This document shows, one piece after another, positions 1 through 5,766 of a stretch of DNA of 33,055 bases. Made by a program: the position numbers and the translations under genes. Within the stretch, counting starts at the first letter, position 1, and each line of letters begins with the position of its first letter. The notes under the pieces were generated by a model. The model made no database searches. It was not told where the DNA came from and was given only the letters and a program-made list of their open reading frames with translations. This DNA comes from a virus: positions 1 to 33,055 of IMG/VR virus record IMGVR_UViG_3300031753_000028; one strand, 5' to 3'.

Positions 1-1
1 G

Positions 2-412
2 GAGATTGGCGAACGGATCAGAACGTTTATGCGCCACAAGGGCATGACTCAGGAGCAGCTCGGCGCAGCTCTAGGATTAACAGGCAATGCCGTTGCTCAA
101 ATTTTTACCGGGAAGGGAACCGTGCAGTGGGCCAAACTGTCTAATATGGCCGACGTGCTAGGAATTGAGCCGAACGATATTCTTGGGTTCCCTTCACGTG
201 GGCGCGATTTGCTTATGGGTGCGGTAGAGGGGATGCTTCTTGGGTTAAATTATTCTCATGTGGAGGCGTCTGAAATCTCGTTAATTGTTCTAAGAGTGTT
301 AGACACACCATCAGGCGCTCATCTAGACACTGCGTCTCCCAAGCATACAGGCAAAGTGATCTCTGAATTTTTAACTCGGCAATACGTTGATGCAAAACGG
401 CGACCGCAGTAA
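2..412 (+). CDS. XRE-family helix-turn-helix regulator, 5' end outside window
   Basis: The frame is open from the first bases of the window. It reads IGERIRTFMRHKGMTQEQLG before the first ATG at 29, so the true start lies upstream and the ATG at 29 is internal. The N-terminal part is a Cro/C1-type helix-turn-helix, with GMTQEQLG as the first helix and GNAVAQIFTGKG as the turn and recognition helix. About 65 further residues are not recognised. No serine-lysine peptidase pair of a LexA/CI repressor is visible. A phage repressor or Cro-like control protein fits its place in front of a palindrome-rich gap, but which one cannot be told. Sure of the fold, unsure of the role. Confidence 0.85.
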   Translation, partial: EIGERIRTFMRHKGMTQEQLGAALGLTGNAVAQIFTGKGTVQWAKLSNMADVLGIEPNDILGFPSRGRDLLMGAVEGMLLGLNYSHVEASEISLIVLRVLDTPSGAHLDTASPKHTGKVISEFLTRQYVDAKRRPQ

Positions 413-580
413 TCCGTAGCTGCATGTTGCTTTGCTCCAAAAAACTTCACCCCTCGCGCCCAGATCTGGGTGGCTGTACATTACGCGGCAATGACATGTA
501 CGTGCCATTTTTCAAATGACAAATTTGTTAGGTTTCCACCTTAAAGCCAAAGCTGTTCATGGTCAGCCTTAAAATTGTTG
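413..580. promoter_or_regulatory. Non-coding control region with three palindromes
   Basis: The gap after the XRE gene carries no convincing reading frame. It holds the perfect 12-base palindrome CCCAGATCTGGG at 459-470, an inverted repeat TGTACAT/ATGTAC at 475-481 and 496-501, and the perfect palindrome ACAAATTTGT at 519-528. Palindromes between a helix-turn-helix gene and the next promoter are natural operator candidates. The three differ in sequence, so they are not three copies of one site. Binding is inferred, not shown. Confidence 0.4.
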
Positions 581-608
581 TTGCAAAATAATTAAATTAA
601 GGTTATAC
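581..608 (+). promoter_or_regulatory. Candidate sigma70-type promoter for the early/accessory operon
   Basis: TTGCAA at 581-586 and TTATAC at 603-608 are separated by 16 bases in an A/T-rich stretch just upstream of the first gene after the regulatory gap. It would drive the rightward gene at 639 and perhaps the genes beyond. The -35 and -10 boxes each differ from consensus at two positions. Confidence 0.4.
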
Positions 609-610
609 GT

Positions 611-630
611 CTCCATCAAATTGGATGGAG
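611..630 (+). promoter_or_regulatory. Leader hairpin that covers the ribosome binding site
   Basis: CTCCATC (611-617) pairs perfectly with GATGGAG (624-630) around a six-base loop. The right arm contains GGAG, the apparent Shine-Dalgarno sequence of the ATG at 639, so the folded leader would hide it. It lies directly after the candidate promoter, hence at or near the transcript 5' end. Confidence 0.45.
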
Positions 631-638
631 AGCTTGTT

Positions 639-962
639 ATGCGTACCGAAACAGAGAGACGCATTCTAGCGACAATCGAGGCACGCGCACGTACCGTAGC
701 AATCGATAACGTCAAGCGACGCGCTCGACATTATGCCCTTTACCCGTCCAGTCTCGAAAGCATAGCGGCAGGGCTCTCGTTCCTTCGCCCGTGCGGACTT
801 GTCAATCGACTCCTCATCATCATCGCGGATGAATTGCCGGTTGAGCGCTACTTCGGTTTCGGCGGAGAAATCCGCGCGGTCAATCGACGTGGTGCCATGC
901 TTTATGCGCGTTACTCCAGGTTCGTTTTTCACAAGTTACGCAAGGTAGCCGAGGTCGCGTGA
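639..962 (+). CDS. Small basic protein of unknown function
   Basis: This 107-residue protein is not recognised. It begins MRTETERR and is rich in arginine, notably NVKRRARHY and AVNRRGA. A hydrophobic patch (GLVNRLLIIIADEL, about residues 52-65) is too short and interrupted to call a membrane segment. The ATG at 639 is preferred over the in-frame TTG at 621 because GGATGGAG sits eight bases upstream of it. The stop overlaps the next gene's start (TGATG), so the two are probably co-translated. A small nucleic-acid-binding protein is possible from the charge alone. Confidence 0.6.
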   Translation: MRTETERRILATIEARARTVAIDNVKRRARHYALYPSSLESIAAGLSFLRPCGLVNRLLIIIADELPVERYFGFGGEIRAVNRRGAMLYARYSRFVFHKLRKVAEVA

Positions 963-1144
963 TGAACAAATATCGCGTGCTTCGAAACGGAAAGTTCGTT
1001 CGAGAAATCGATGCAGAAAATCTTGCGGAAGCTAAGAAAAAAGCTCCCCGCTTAATTGAGGGACGTAGAGGTAAGGACGGGAATTGGATGGCATATGAGT
1101 GGCAAAGACTCGAGGGCGGCAAGGGATGGATTTGGGTACCATGA
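962..1144 (+). CDS. Small hypothetical protein
   Basis: This 60-residue protein starts at an ATG overlapping the preceding stop; a GTG one codon earlier (959) is also possible. It reads as a compact domain with the N-terminal strand-like YRVLRNGKFVREIDA, a lysine-rich helix (LAEAKKKAPRL) and a Trp-rich end (GGKGWIWVP). No family is recognised. Its TGA stop is directly followed by the first copy of the intergenic hairpin repeat. Confidence 0.6.
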   Translation: MNKYRVLRNGKFVREIDAENLAEAKKKAPRLIEGRRGKDGNWMAYEWQRLEGGKGWIWVP

Positions 1145-1189
1145 CGTTTCGGCCTGCCGCTACTAGCCCGGCGGCAGTGCGAAGCGCCA
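1145..1189 (+). repeat. Intergenic hairpin repeat, copy 1
   Basis: It begins immediately after the TGA of the previous gene. The left arm CGTTTCGGCCTGCCGC (1145-1160), a 10-base loop and the right arm GCGGCAGTGCGAAGCGCCA (1171-1189) form a 7-bp CTGCCGC/GCGGCAG stem, extended outward by TTCG/CGAA pairing. There is no U-run after it, so it is not a standard terminator. This copy lacks the downstream GCTTC arm seen in the others. A GTG-free gap of 15 bases then leads to the ATG at 1205. Confidence 0.8.
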
Positions 1190-1204
1190 ACAAGGAAAAT
1201 GAAA

Positions 1205-1822
1205 ATGAGTGTGGTTCAAATGAAAAGACCAGGCAGGCCACCGGAAGGTACCGGGATGATTCTTTCCGGCGCGCCAGCTGATGAAGCGATCATCAAGGAA
1301 TGCGCACTCTACATCAAGGGCCGCATCAGGGACACAAATGCAGCTGACGCATGGATAGCAGTCGGAAAAGCACTTGCGCAGCTCAAAGGCCAGTTAGTCA
1401 AGCGCGCCAACCGTGGCGATAATGAGCGGATTGGTTGGGTGCAAGCGTTCCCTGGCCAGTTCGGGTTTGGGCGCAGGCATGCTGACAAGACGGTAGAAAT
1501 CTACGAATTTTTCAATGGCCGTAACACGGCCACCAAAAATCTTCCAGCCTCATGGGCTGCTCTTCATCTCATCGCCACCAAAATGCAGCTCAACGAGGTG
1601 AGCAGTCGCATCGAGGACGGCTCGATCTGCCCAGCAACAACCGAGAAAGAAATCAGCCAAATGGTGAAGAGGCCGCCTCAGCCAGCGCCAGAGCCCCCCT
1701 CTCCTGATGCGATTGCTAGTAAGGTCCTACGTTCACTCAAACAAGTCAACAAGCACAAGCAGGTTGATATCCTAATATCACTCTGTGATTCGCTAGGGCT
1801 CACACAAAAGGACTTATTTTAA
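1205..1822 (+). CDS. DUF3102-like protein, partner of the GHKL ATPase
   Basis: A 205-residue protein. The central part (AADAWIAVGKALAQLKGQ, then a Phe/Gly-rich FPGQFGFGRRHADKTVEIYEFF) resembles the phage/plasmid DUF3102 pattern, where a protein of unknown role describes a 'sampling' helix followed by a helix-turn-helix-like segment. That resemblance is from memory and is moderate. A proline-rich linker (PPQPAPEPPSPD) separates a C-terminal helical segment. The ATG at 1205 has AAGGAA at a better distance than the ATG at 1199. The stop overlaps the ATPase start (TAATG), which argues that the two proteins work together. Confidence 0.6.
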   Translation: MSVVQMKRPGRPPEGTGMILSGAPADEAIIKECALYIKGRIRDTNAADAWIAVGKALAQLKGQLVKRANRGDNERIGWVQAFPGQFGFGRRHADKTVEIYEFFNGRNTATKNLPASWAALHLIATKMQLNEVSSRIEDGSICPATTEKEISQMVKRPPQPAPEPPSPDAIASKVLRSLKQVNKHKQVDILISLCDSLGLTQKDLF

Positions 1823-3270
1823 TGGCTCGCCTAACACCAACGACAGGGTTTATTGAGACCATTGAGAATTCTCTAGAGCCAAAGGAAGCTGTATCAGAGT
1901 TGATAGACAATGCCATTGATGCTGGTGCAACGAGAATTGATGTTCAGTTTGGCGGCGATTATTTCCAAATATCCGATAATGGCTCTGGCGTCTCAGATAT
2001 GAACGCGCCATTTAAACTCGGCGTTTCACTATCGAAGGGTACGGGTAATAAGATTGGCCGATATGGATACGGTGGCAAGGCCGGATTATTGCATTTCGGG
2101 AGGGAAATTCTCCTTCGGACAGTCTATAGAAATGTATACAGAGAGTTTGAGGCAGACTTCTCTGATAATTGGCCAGAAGAATATTCCGGTAGTACTCTTC
2201 CCATAAATAGGGCTCATGAGTTCATATCCAATGGAGGATCTATCTTCACAGTAGCGCCGCTAACAAAAGGACGGCGACGAATTGTTCTAGATCCTCTAGC
2301 AGATGAACTATCGATACGATATTTCCCAGCATTAAAGGCTGGTAAAGAAATATCTCTTTGGAATGACAAGAGCGACAAATTCGTACCCTTGCGTTCTGAT
2401 GTGATGAATTTACTAAGTCCAAAAACAACAAAGGGATTCGCAGCAGGGAAACCATTTTCGCTCTACTACGGCGATCCAAAGGAAGCAAACAAATACACAG
2501 GGAAAATCCACGTCGATTATCAGTCTAGCCGAACACTGTTTTCGGTCGCCGCGCTTCCAAACATTATGGTTCACCCTCGTGTATATATCCGCTTAACACT
2601 CGGGGCCGAGTGGAGTGACTGTCTTGCTCCCGATAAAACTCGTCTTTGCAAACATGCTGATGAGCTTATGGAGGCCGCAGAGACTATCCTTCGGCCATGG
2701 TTAGAAGAATTCAGGTCCGAGCTAGAAGAACTAAGACTTGATCTGTTTCACCAAAAACTAAGTCAAAAAACCCCTAGGTTTTTCGCTGCCAAAGGAACTG
2801 GGTTCACTAGGACACAAGGTAGTGGGAAGGGTGGCCCACCTCATCCTCCACATCCCAACCCACAGAACAGAGTCAAGCCTGATCCTGATGGCAAAAGCGG
2901 CGCAGAGGAAGGTGACGCGCCAAAATGCTGTGTAAAATATGGAAGGGATGACACTCTCGGAGAATGCGCAGCAAGAACAGTAAAAGACGGCAACGATTTA
3001 ATGGTGTTGTTCAATGGCACTGTTCCAATGATCGATGCCGCGTACTGCTGGCCATACAAGGAGAAGATTTTATTTGGTGTGGCAGCTGCGGAACTAGCAG
3101 GATATTTTCGTAGGACTCCGGAAGAATGCGGGAGGCTTATCCCAGAAGTTAAAGAACTGCTTGGGAATGATCGTCACTACGGCGATGTACTACAACAAAA
3201 AATATTTTGGTGGCTTCTAAGCCAGTGCCCTAACATCAGCGAAACTGAAATCAATAAAGCAATGGCTTGA
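1822..3270 (+). CDS. GHKL-type ATPase (MutL/Hsp90/MORC-like fold)
   Basis: A 482-residue protein with the GHKL nucleotide-binding motifs in order. The N box is ELIDNAIDAGA (E26, N30), motif G1 is DNGSG (52-56), and the lid motif GRYGYGGKAG (79-88) follows. These predict ATP binding and ATP-driven dimerisation. The arrangement with a single N-terminal ATPase is most like MORC or MutL-type proteins rather than sensor kinases, since no histidine phosphoacceptor or receiver domain is seen. A Gly/Pro linker (about 330-360) leads to a C-terminal domain with several cysteines that I do not recognise. Synonymous codons look more A/T-rich than in the recombination genes, consistent with separate acquisition. 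It shares a stop/start overlap with the DUF3102-like gene and ends at repeat copy 2. The biological role (defence, anti-defence, DNA handling) is unknown. Confidence 0.85.
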   Translation: MARLTPTTGFIETIENSLEPKEAVSELIDNAIDAGATRIDVQFGGDYFQISDNGSGVSDMNAPFKLGVSLSKGTGNKIGRYGYGGKAGLLHFGREILLRTVYRNVYREFEADFSDNWPEEYSGSTLPINRAHEFISNGGSIFTVAPLTKGRRRIVLDPLADELSIRYFPALKAGKEISLWNDKSDKFVPLRSDVMNLLSPKTTKGFAAGKPFSLYYGDPKEANKYTGKIHVDYQSSRTLFSVAALPNIMVHPRVYIRLTLGAEWSDCLAPDKTRLCKHADELMEAAETILRPWLEEFRSELEELRLDLFHQKLSQKTPRFFAAKGTGFTRTQGSGKGGPPHPPHPNPQNRVKPDPDGKSGAEEGDAPKCCVKYGRDDTLGECAARTVKDGNDLMVLFNGTVPMIDAAYCWPYKEKILFGVAAAELAGYFRRTPEECGRLIPEVKELLGNDRHYGDVLQQKIFWWLLSQCPNISETEINKAMA

Positions 3271-3319
3271 CACTTCGACCTGTCGCAGCGGGCGGCAGTG
3301 CGAAGCGCCAATGCTTCAG
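3271..3319 (+). repeat. Intergenic hairpin repeat, copy 2
   Basis: It starts right after the ATPase TGA. Left arm CACTTCGACCTGTCGC (3271-3286), five-base loop, right arm GCGGCAGTGCGAAGCGCCA (3292-3310). The stem here has a T.G wobble (CTGTCGC with GCGGCAG). The right arm continues into GAAGC, which can pair with GCTTC (3313-3317) to make a second small hairpin. The next gene's AAGGA lies just downstream. Confidence 0.8.
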
Positions 3320-3333
3320 AAAGTAAGGACAAT

Positions 3334-3672
3334 ATGCAAATTCTCCAATTAACTCTAGCTGCCCTATTGGCTTCGACTATGGCCGCATCTGCTTGTCAAG
3401 TACAGGTTGTAGACAACGCTCAATTTGCTTGGGTCCGAGCGCGTCCAAACCTATATGCGGGTCAATTGTGGAAACTCGGAGCTGGCGTGGAGGTTCGTTA
3501 CTGCGGCCGGTCTTATATAGACGATCGCAACATCGAATGGCGGTGGATAGAATTTGGTTATGATCAAGAGCAATGGCCGCATAAGGGATGGGTCTCTGCT
3601 CGCATTCTTTCGCCAAAGGTTCCTGTAATCATACGACGGCGCGTTCCTACTTTTGAAGAAGGTGGAGAGTAG
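3334..3672 (+). CDS. Exported small SH3-like protein
   Basis: A 112-residue protein with a clear Sec signal peptide: MQILQLTLAALLASTMAASA with likely cleavage before Cys21. The mature part (AFAWVRARPNLYA-like AQFAWVRARPNLYAGQLWKL, then RWIEFGY and KGWVSARIL) has the spacing of a bacterial SH3 domain, a fold often used to bind cell-wall peptides. The ATG at 3334 has AAGGAC upstream. A GTG at 3298 would run through the repeat and is rejected. It could be a lipoprotein, but the residues before the cysteine are not a standard lipobox. Product acts in the periplasm or outside the cell. Confidence 0.65.
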   Translation: MQILQLTLAALLASTMAASACQVQVVDNAQFAWVRARPNLYAGQLWKLGAGVEVRYCGRSYIDDRNIEWRWIEFGYDQEQWPHKGWVSARILSPKVPVIIRRRVPTFEEGGE

Positions 3673-3848
3673 TGCAACAACCGGAGCACCGCTTAGCAGA
3701 TAAGGTTGACGAAGCTATTTCGCTTGCTAATCAGCTATGCGGTTGTCTTCAAGTAGTAAATGACACCGAAAGGAAGGCAATAGGACGTTGGATTGTACGT
3801 TGGCGTGCGATCAAGCAACGGCTGCTTAATGAGCGTATTTCAGAATGA
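3672..3848 (+). CDS. Small hypothetical protein, GTG start
   Basis: A 58-residue protein read from a GTG that overlaps the preceding TAG by one base, with GGTGGAG a few bases upstream. The sequence begins MQQPEHRLADKVDEAISLAN and looks helical (VNDTERKAIGRWIVRWRAIKQRL). No family is recognised. The case for a real gene rests on the coupling to the gene before it and on repeat copy 3 starting directly after its TGA, exactly as at other genes of this island. Confidence 0.6.
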   Translation: MQQPEHRLADKVDEAISLANQLCGCLQVVNDTERKAIGRWIVRWRAIKQRLLNERISE

Positions 3849-3896
3849 CGTTTCGACCTGCCGCCAAGAGCGGCAGTACGAAGCGACATGCTTCAC
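3849..3896 (+). repeat. Intergenic hairpin repeat, copy 3
   Basis: Left arm CGTTTCGACCTGCCGC (3849-3864), loop CAAGA, right arm from 3870. The right arm differs slightly (GCAGTACGAAGCG instead of GCAGTGCGAAGCG) outside the 7-bp stem. GAAGC can then pair with GCTTC at 3890-3894. This is a compact copy with minimal loops and probably shows the core element. Confidence 0.8.
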
Positions 3897-3919
3897 TCTC
3901 TAACTGATACGGAGAATTT

Positions 3920-4195
3920 ATGAGACGTTATCTTATAGCCGCTGTTACATCAATTGGAGTGCTCGCCGCGACACCTAGCTATGCGTGGGAAACCAATACT
4001 GTTCTCCTCGCTTCAGTGATTTGGAACGGCCCATCGTCGAGCTACATTGCAACTTTCAAGACTACGCCGTCCTGCGAGGCAGCCTTTGTTTCATGGTCGA
4101 CAGACTTGCGAGCAAGAATTATTGCCGCCAGGCCAACTCTTATTGCTCAGGGGATCTATCCAGTGTTTGGACACACTTGCTCGCCTGGTCAATAG
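3920..4195 (+). CDS. Exported small protein
   Basis: A 91-residue protein with a Sec signal peptide (MRRYLIAAVTSIGVLAATPSYA, cleavage before Trp23). The mature part is about 69 residues with two cysteines (PSCEAAF and HTCSPGQ) that could form a disulfide in the periplasm. No family is recognised. GGAG is correctly placed before the ATG. It stands alone between repeat copies 3 and 4. A second frame (3985-4203) overlaps it, but has no signal peptide or ribosome site and is a shadow. Confidence 0.7.
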   Translation: MRRYLIAAVTSIGVLAATPSYAWETNTVLLASVIWNGPSSSYIATFKTTPSCEAAFVSWSTDLRARIIAARPTLIAQGIYPVFGHTCSPGQ

Positions 4196-4203
4196 CTAAC
4201 TGA

Positions 4204-4392
4204 CCCTTCGACCTGCCGCTCGGACTTAGCGGGTCTCATTGAATGGGGAATCCCGGTTAAAGGCCCCCTACGGAAAAATGAGATGGATCCTATTCGTGAG
4301 ATGGGATCGGGCGGGCGGCAGTGCGAAGCGCCAGTATAGCCTGATCGCGTTTCTAGTCAGGCCGACAGGTTAAATGACTAGTGGCGCTTCAC
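4204..4392 (+). repeat. Intergenic hairpin repeat, copy 4, expanded
   Basis: Left arm CCCTTCGACCTGCCGC (4204-4219) and right arm GCGGCAGTGCGAAGCGCCA (4315-4333) are separated by a 95-base insert that itself folds: TCTCATT (4234-4240) pairs with AATGAGA (4277-4283), and GGATCC faces GGGATC further on. A second insert (4334-4380) sits between the right arm and GTGGCGCTTCAC (4381-4392), which pairs with GAAGCGCCA. Inside it CTAGTC pairs with GACTAG. A TGA at 4201-4203 precedes the element even though the gene stops eight bases earlier, as if the TGA were part of the repeat. Confidence 0.8.
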
Positions 4393-4414
4393 TAACAAAC
4401 GGAAGGAATGCAGA

Positions 4415-4582
4415 TTGACTAAAGAAGACATGATCGCACAACTACCGTCGTACGGCCCATGGCGCAAGTACGTTAGGGAGTGGACAAACGCGTATGGCAA
4501 CGCAAATGGCTTAAATGGCCATATCATGAGTATCTGGCCAACATTTTGGCGACGCTGCTATAAAAATAGCCAAAGGGCCTGA
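4415..4582 (+). CDS. Small hypothetical protein, TTG or ATG start
   Basis: A frame of 55 residues from TTG (4415) or 50 from ATG (4430). GGAAGGA at 4401-4407 is ideally spaced for the TTG. The nearby ATG at 4408 stops after four codons. The product is short, aromatic and basic (PSYGPWRKYVREWTNAYG, WPTFWRRCYKN) and not recognised. As with its neighbours, repeat copies sit on both sides and copy 5 follows directly on its TGA, which is the main support for its being real. Confidence 0.5.
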   Translation: MTKEDMIAQLPSYGPWRKYVREWTNAYGNANGLNGHIMSIWPTFWRRCYKNSQRA

Positions 4583-4680
4583 CATTTCGGCCTGCCACCA
4601 CGAGTGGCAGTGCGAAGCGCCAGTGAGAGCCTGTGCATTTCTAGTCCTATGTGCGGGCCAGCGGACTAGTGGCGCTTCAC
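4583..4680 (+). repeat. Intergenic hairpin repeat, copy 5, with compensatory change
   Basis: The left arm is CATTTCGGCCTGCCAC (4583-4598) and the right arm begins GTGGCAG (4604-4610). Elsewhere the stem is CTGCCGC/GCGGCAG; here the G-C pair next to the loop-closing pair has become A-T on both sides at once. The right arm's GAAGCGCCA (4614-4622) pairs with TGGCGCTTC (4670-4678), and CTAGTC (4641-4646) pairs with GACTAG (4664-4669) inside, as in copy 4. Confidence 0.85.
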
Positions 4681-4701
4681 CCACAAACAAAGAAGGTAAA
4701 A

Positions 4702-4974
4702 ATGACCATTCGTATAATTGCATTCGTTTTAATTGTCGCAGTAATGTTCACCTTCGGAATGTCTGCGCACGCTCATGGATGGGGCGGAGGTGGCTGGCAT
4801 GGAGGTGGCGGCGGCGGCTGGCATGGCGGCCACGGTGGCTGGCATGGCGGTGGATGGCATGGTGGCCACGGAGGTTGGCACGGTGGCGGCTGGCATGGTG
4901 ACTGGGATGATTATCGTCCTCGTCATCGCGGCGGCTGGTGCTGGGATGGAGATGACTGGTACCGCTGCTACTGA
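4702..4974 (+). CDS. Exported Trp/His/Gly-repeat protein
   Basis: A 90-residue protein with a signal peptide (MTIRIIAFVLIVAVMFTFGMSAHA). The mature part is built almost entirely of Gly-Trp-His-Gly-Gly units, seven or so between residues 27 and 65. The acidic-aromatic tail contains DWDDYRPRH and ends WCWDGDDWYRCY, with two cysteines. Similar proteins are common in alphaproteobacterial chromosomes. Histidine density suggests metal binding or a surface role, but no function is established. GAAGG precedes the ATG at 4702; earlier in-frame starts fall in the repeat. It looks like a host-derived accessory gene in the phage. Repeat copies 5 and 6 flank it. Confidence 0.75.
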   Translation: MTIRIIAFVLIVAVMFTFGMSAHAHGWGGGGWHGGGGGGWHGGHGGWHGGGWHGGHGGWHGGGWHGDWDDYRPRHRGGWCWDGDDWYRCY

Positions 4975-5128
4975 CGTTTCGGCCTGCCGCTGAGGCATTG
5001 CTTGGATGAGAAGGGGAAACCCGAGGCACAAACCAAGGAAGAAGGCGGCAGTGCGAAGCGCCAGAAATGGAGCTAATGCTGAAAGAGCTAGCTCAGAATG
5101 CGCGGATTCAACGCCCACGACGCTTCAC
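4975..5128 (+). repeat. Intergenic hairpin repeat, copy 6
   Basis: Left arm CGTTTCGGCCTGCCGC (4975-4990) follows the TGA directly. A 54-base insert contains CTTGG and CCAAG arms that can pair. Right arm GCGGCAGTGCGAAGCGCCA is at 5045-5063. A degenerate third arm, CGCTTCAC, lies at 5121-5128 after a second insert. This is the last copy; none was seen further right. Confidence 0.75.
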
Positions 5129-5150
5129 TAAATGGGTATGGACGAGGGAA

Positions 5151-5164
5151 GACATTTCGATGTC
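5151..5164 (+). promoter_or_regulatory. UUCG-tetraloop hairpin in a leader
   Basis: GACAT-TTCG-ATGTC is a perfect 5-bp stem closed by a UUCG-type loop, 29 bases before the ATG at 5193. It lies just after repeat copy 6. UUCG loops are unusually stable when closed by C-G; here the closing pair is T-A, so the stability gain is uncertain. Confidence 0.35.
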
Positions 5165-5192
5165 AGGACCCGGCCCAGTAGAGGAGAGGGAA

Positions 5193-5405
5193 ATGACTGT
5201 TAGCGCAAACCCAATCTACGATTATAAGGTAGGCGATGAGGTCCTGGTTGAGGGCATTGCCTTCGATCTTAATCAAACTCGAGCTTGGAGTACGGCAAAA
5301 ATCTTCAAACTGATCCCATCCGTTGCCGGTTGCTATGAGATTGAGTTCTTATCAACCGGGAAGCGCAGCATCGTGCATGAGTATCGTTTACGAAGGCAAG
5401 TCTAA
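5193..5405 (+). CDS. Small beta-barrel-like hypothetical protein
   Basis: A 70-residue protein. YKVGDEVLVEG, WSTAKIFKLIP, CYEIEFLSTGKRS and VHEYRLR alternate like the strands of a small SH3/Tudor-type barrel, a fold often used for binding nucleic acid or protein tails. This is a fold guess only. GGAGAGGG upstream makes the ATG at 5193 much better than the ATG at 5067, which lies in the repeat. The stop overlaps the next ATG (TAATG), opening the long coupled operon. Confidence 0.55.
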   Translation: MTVSANPIYDYKVGDEVLVEGIAFDLNQTRAWSTAKIFKLIPSVAGCYEIEFLSTGKRSIVHEYRLRRQV

Positions 5406-5578
5406 TGACTGATGCGGAGCGGGTTAGCATACTGCGAAAAGCCATCCGTTGTGTTCTAGAATTGGATGATCGCGTCAATACCATAGGTGAACTTCACATG
5501 AAGCTTATCAAGTCAGTTCTCAGGGAAGCGGACATTCAGTGTGGCGAGGAAATGGAGATTGGGGAGGCCCATTTATGA
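5405..5578 (+). CDS. Small hypothetical helical protein
   Basis: A 57-residue protein starting MTDAERVSILRKAIRCVLEL and continuing as predicted helix (TIGELHMKLIKSVLREADIQ) to an acidic end. Not recognised. Its start overlaps the stop before it by one base and its stop overlaps the next ATG by four, so it fits the coupled operon. Confidence 0.6.
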   Translation: MTDAERVSILRKAIRCVLELDDRVNTIGELHMKLIKSVLREADIQCGEEMEIGEAHL

Positions 5579-5766
5579 AACATTGGCTCTTAATTTTTAT
5601 CGGAATCGCTGCTATGTGGACCTTTATCGGATATATTTGGGGTTATCACGAAGGCGATAAACACGCGCTTGATACTATGCGGCTGATTGGGTGCCAAAAC
5701 TCAGATGTGGAATCGTTCGGAATGCGAGAATTGCCAACACTGCCAGAAACGAGTGACCCGTTATGA
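5575..5766 (+). CDS. Small single-span membrane protein
   Basis: A 63-residue protein. Residues 3-22 (HWLLIFIGIAAMWTFIGYIW) form one membrane span, followed by a soluble tail with a cysteine. GGGGAGG precedes the ATG at 5575; the ATG at 5539 is within the previous gene and lacks a site. Function unknown. Confidence 0.6.
   Translation: MKHWLLIFIGIAAMWTFIGYIWGYHEGDKHALDTMRLIGCQNSDVESFGMRELPTLPETSDPL

Noticed and set aside
4729-5118. 129-residue leftward frame
   Set aside because: Antisense of the Trp/His/Gly repeat gene and repeat copy 6; low-complexity shadow.
1142-5128. Integron attC sites
   Set aside because: The repeats have no GTTRRRY/RYYYAAC core sites, and no integron integrase is in the window.
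1142-5128. Simple Rho-independent terminators
   Set aside because: No U-runs follow the stems, and the right arm is conserved far beyond what a terminator needs.
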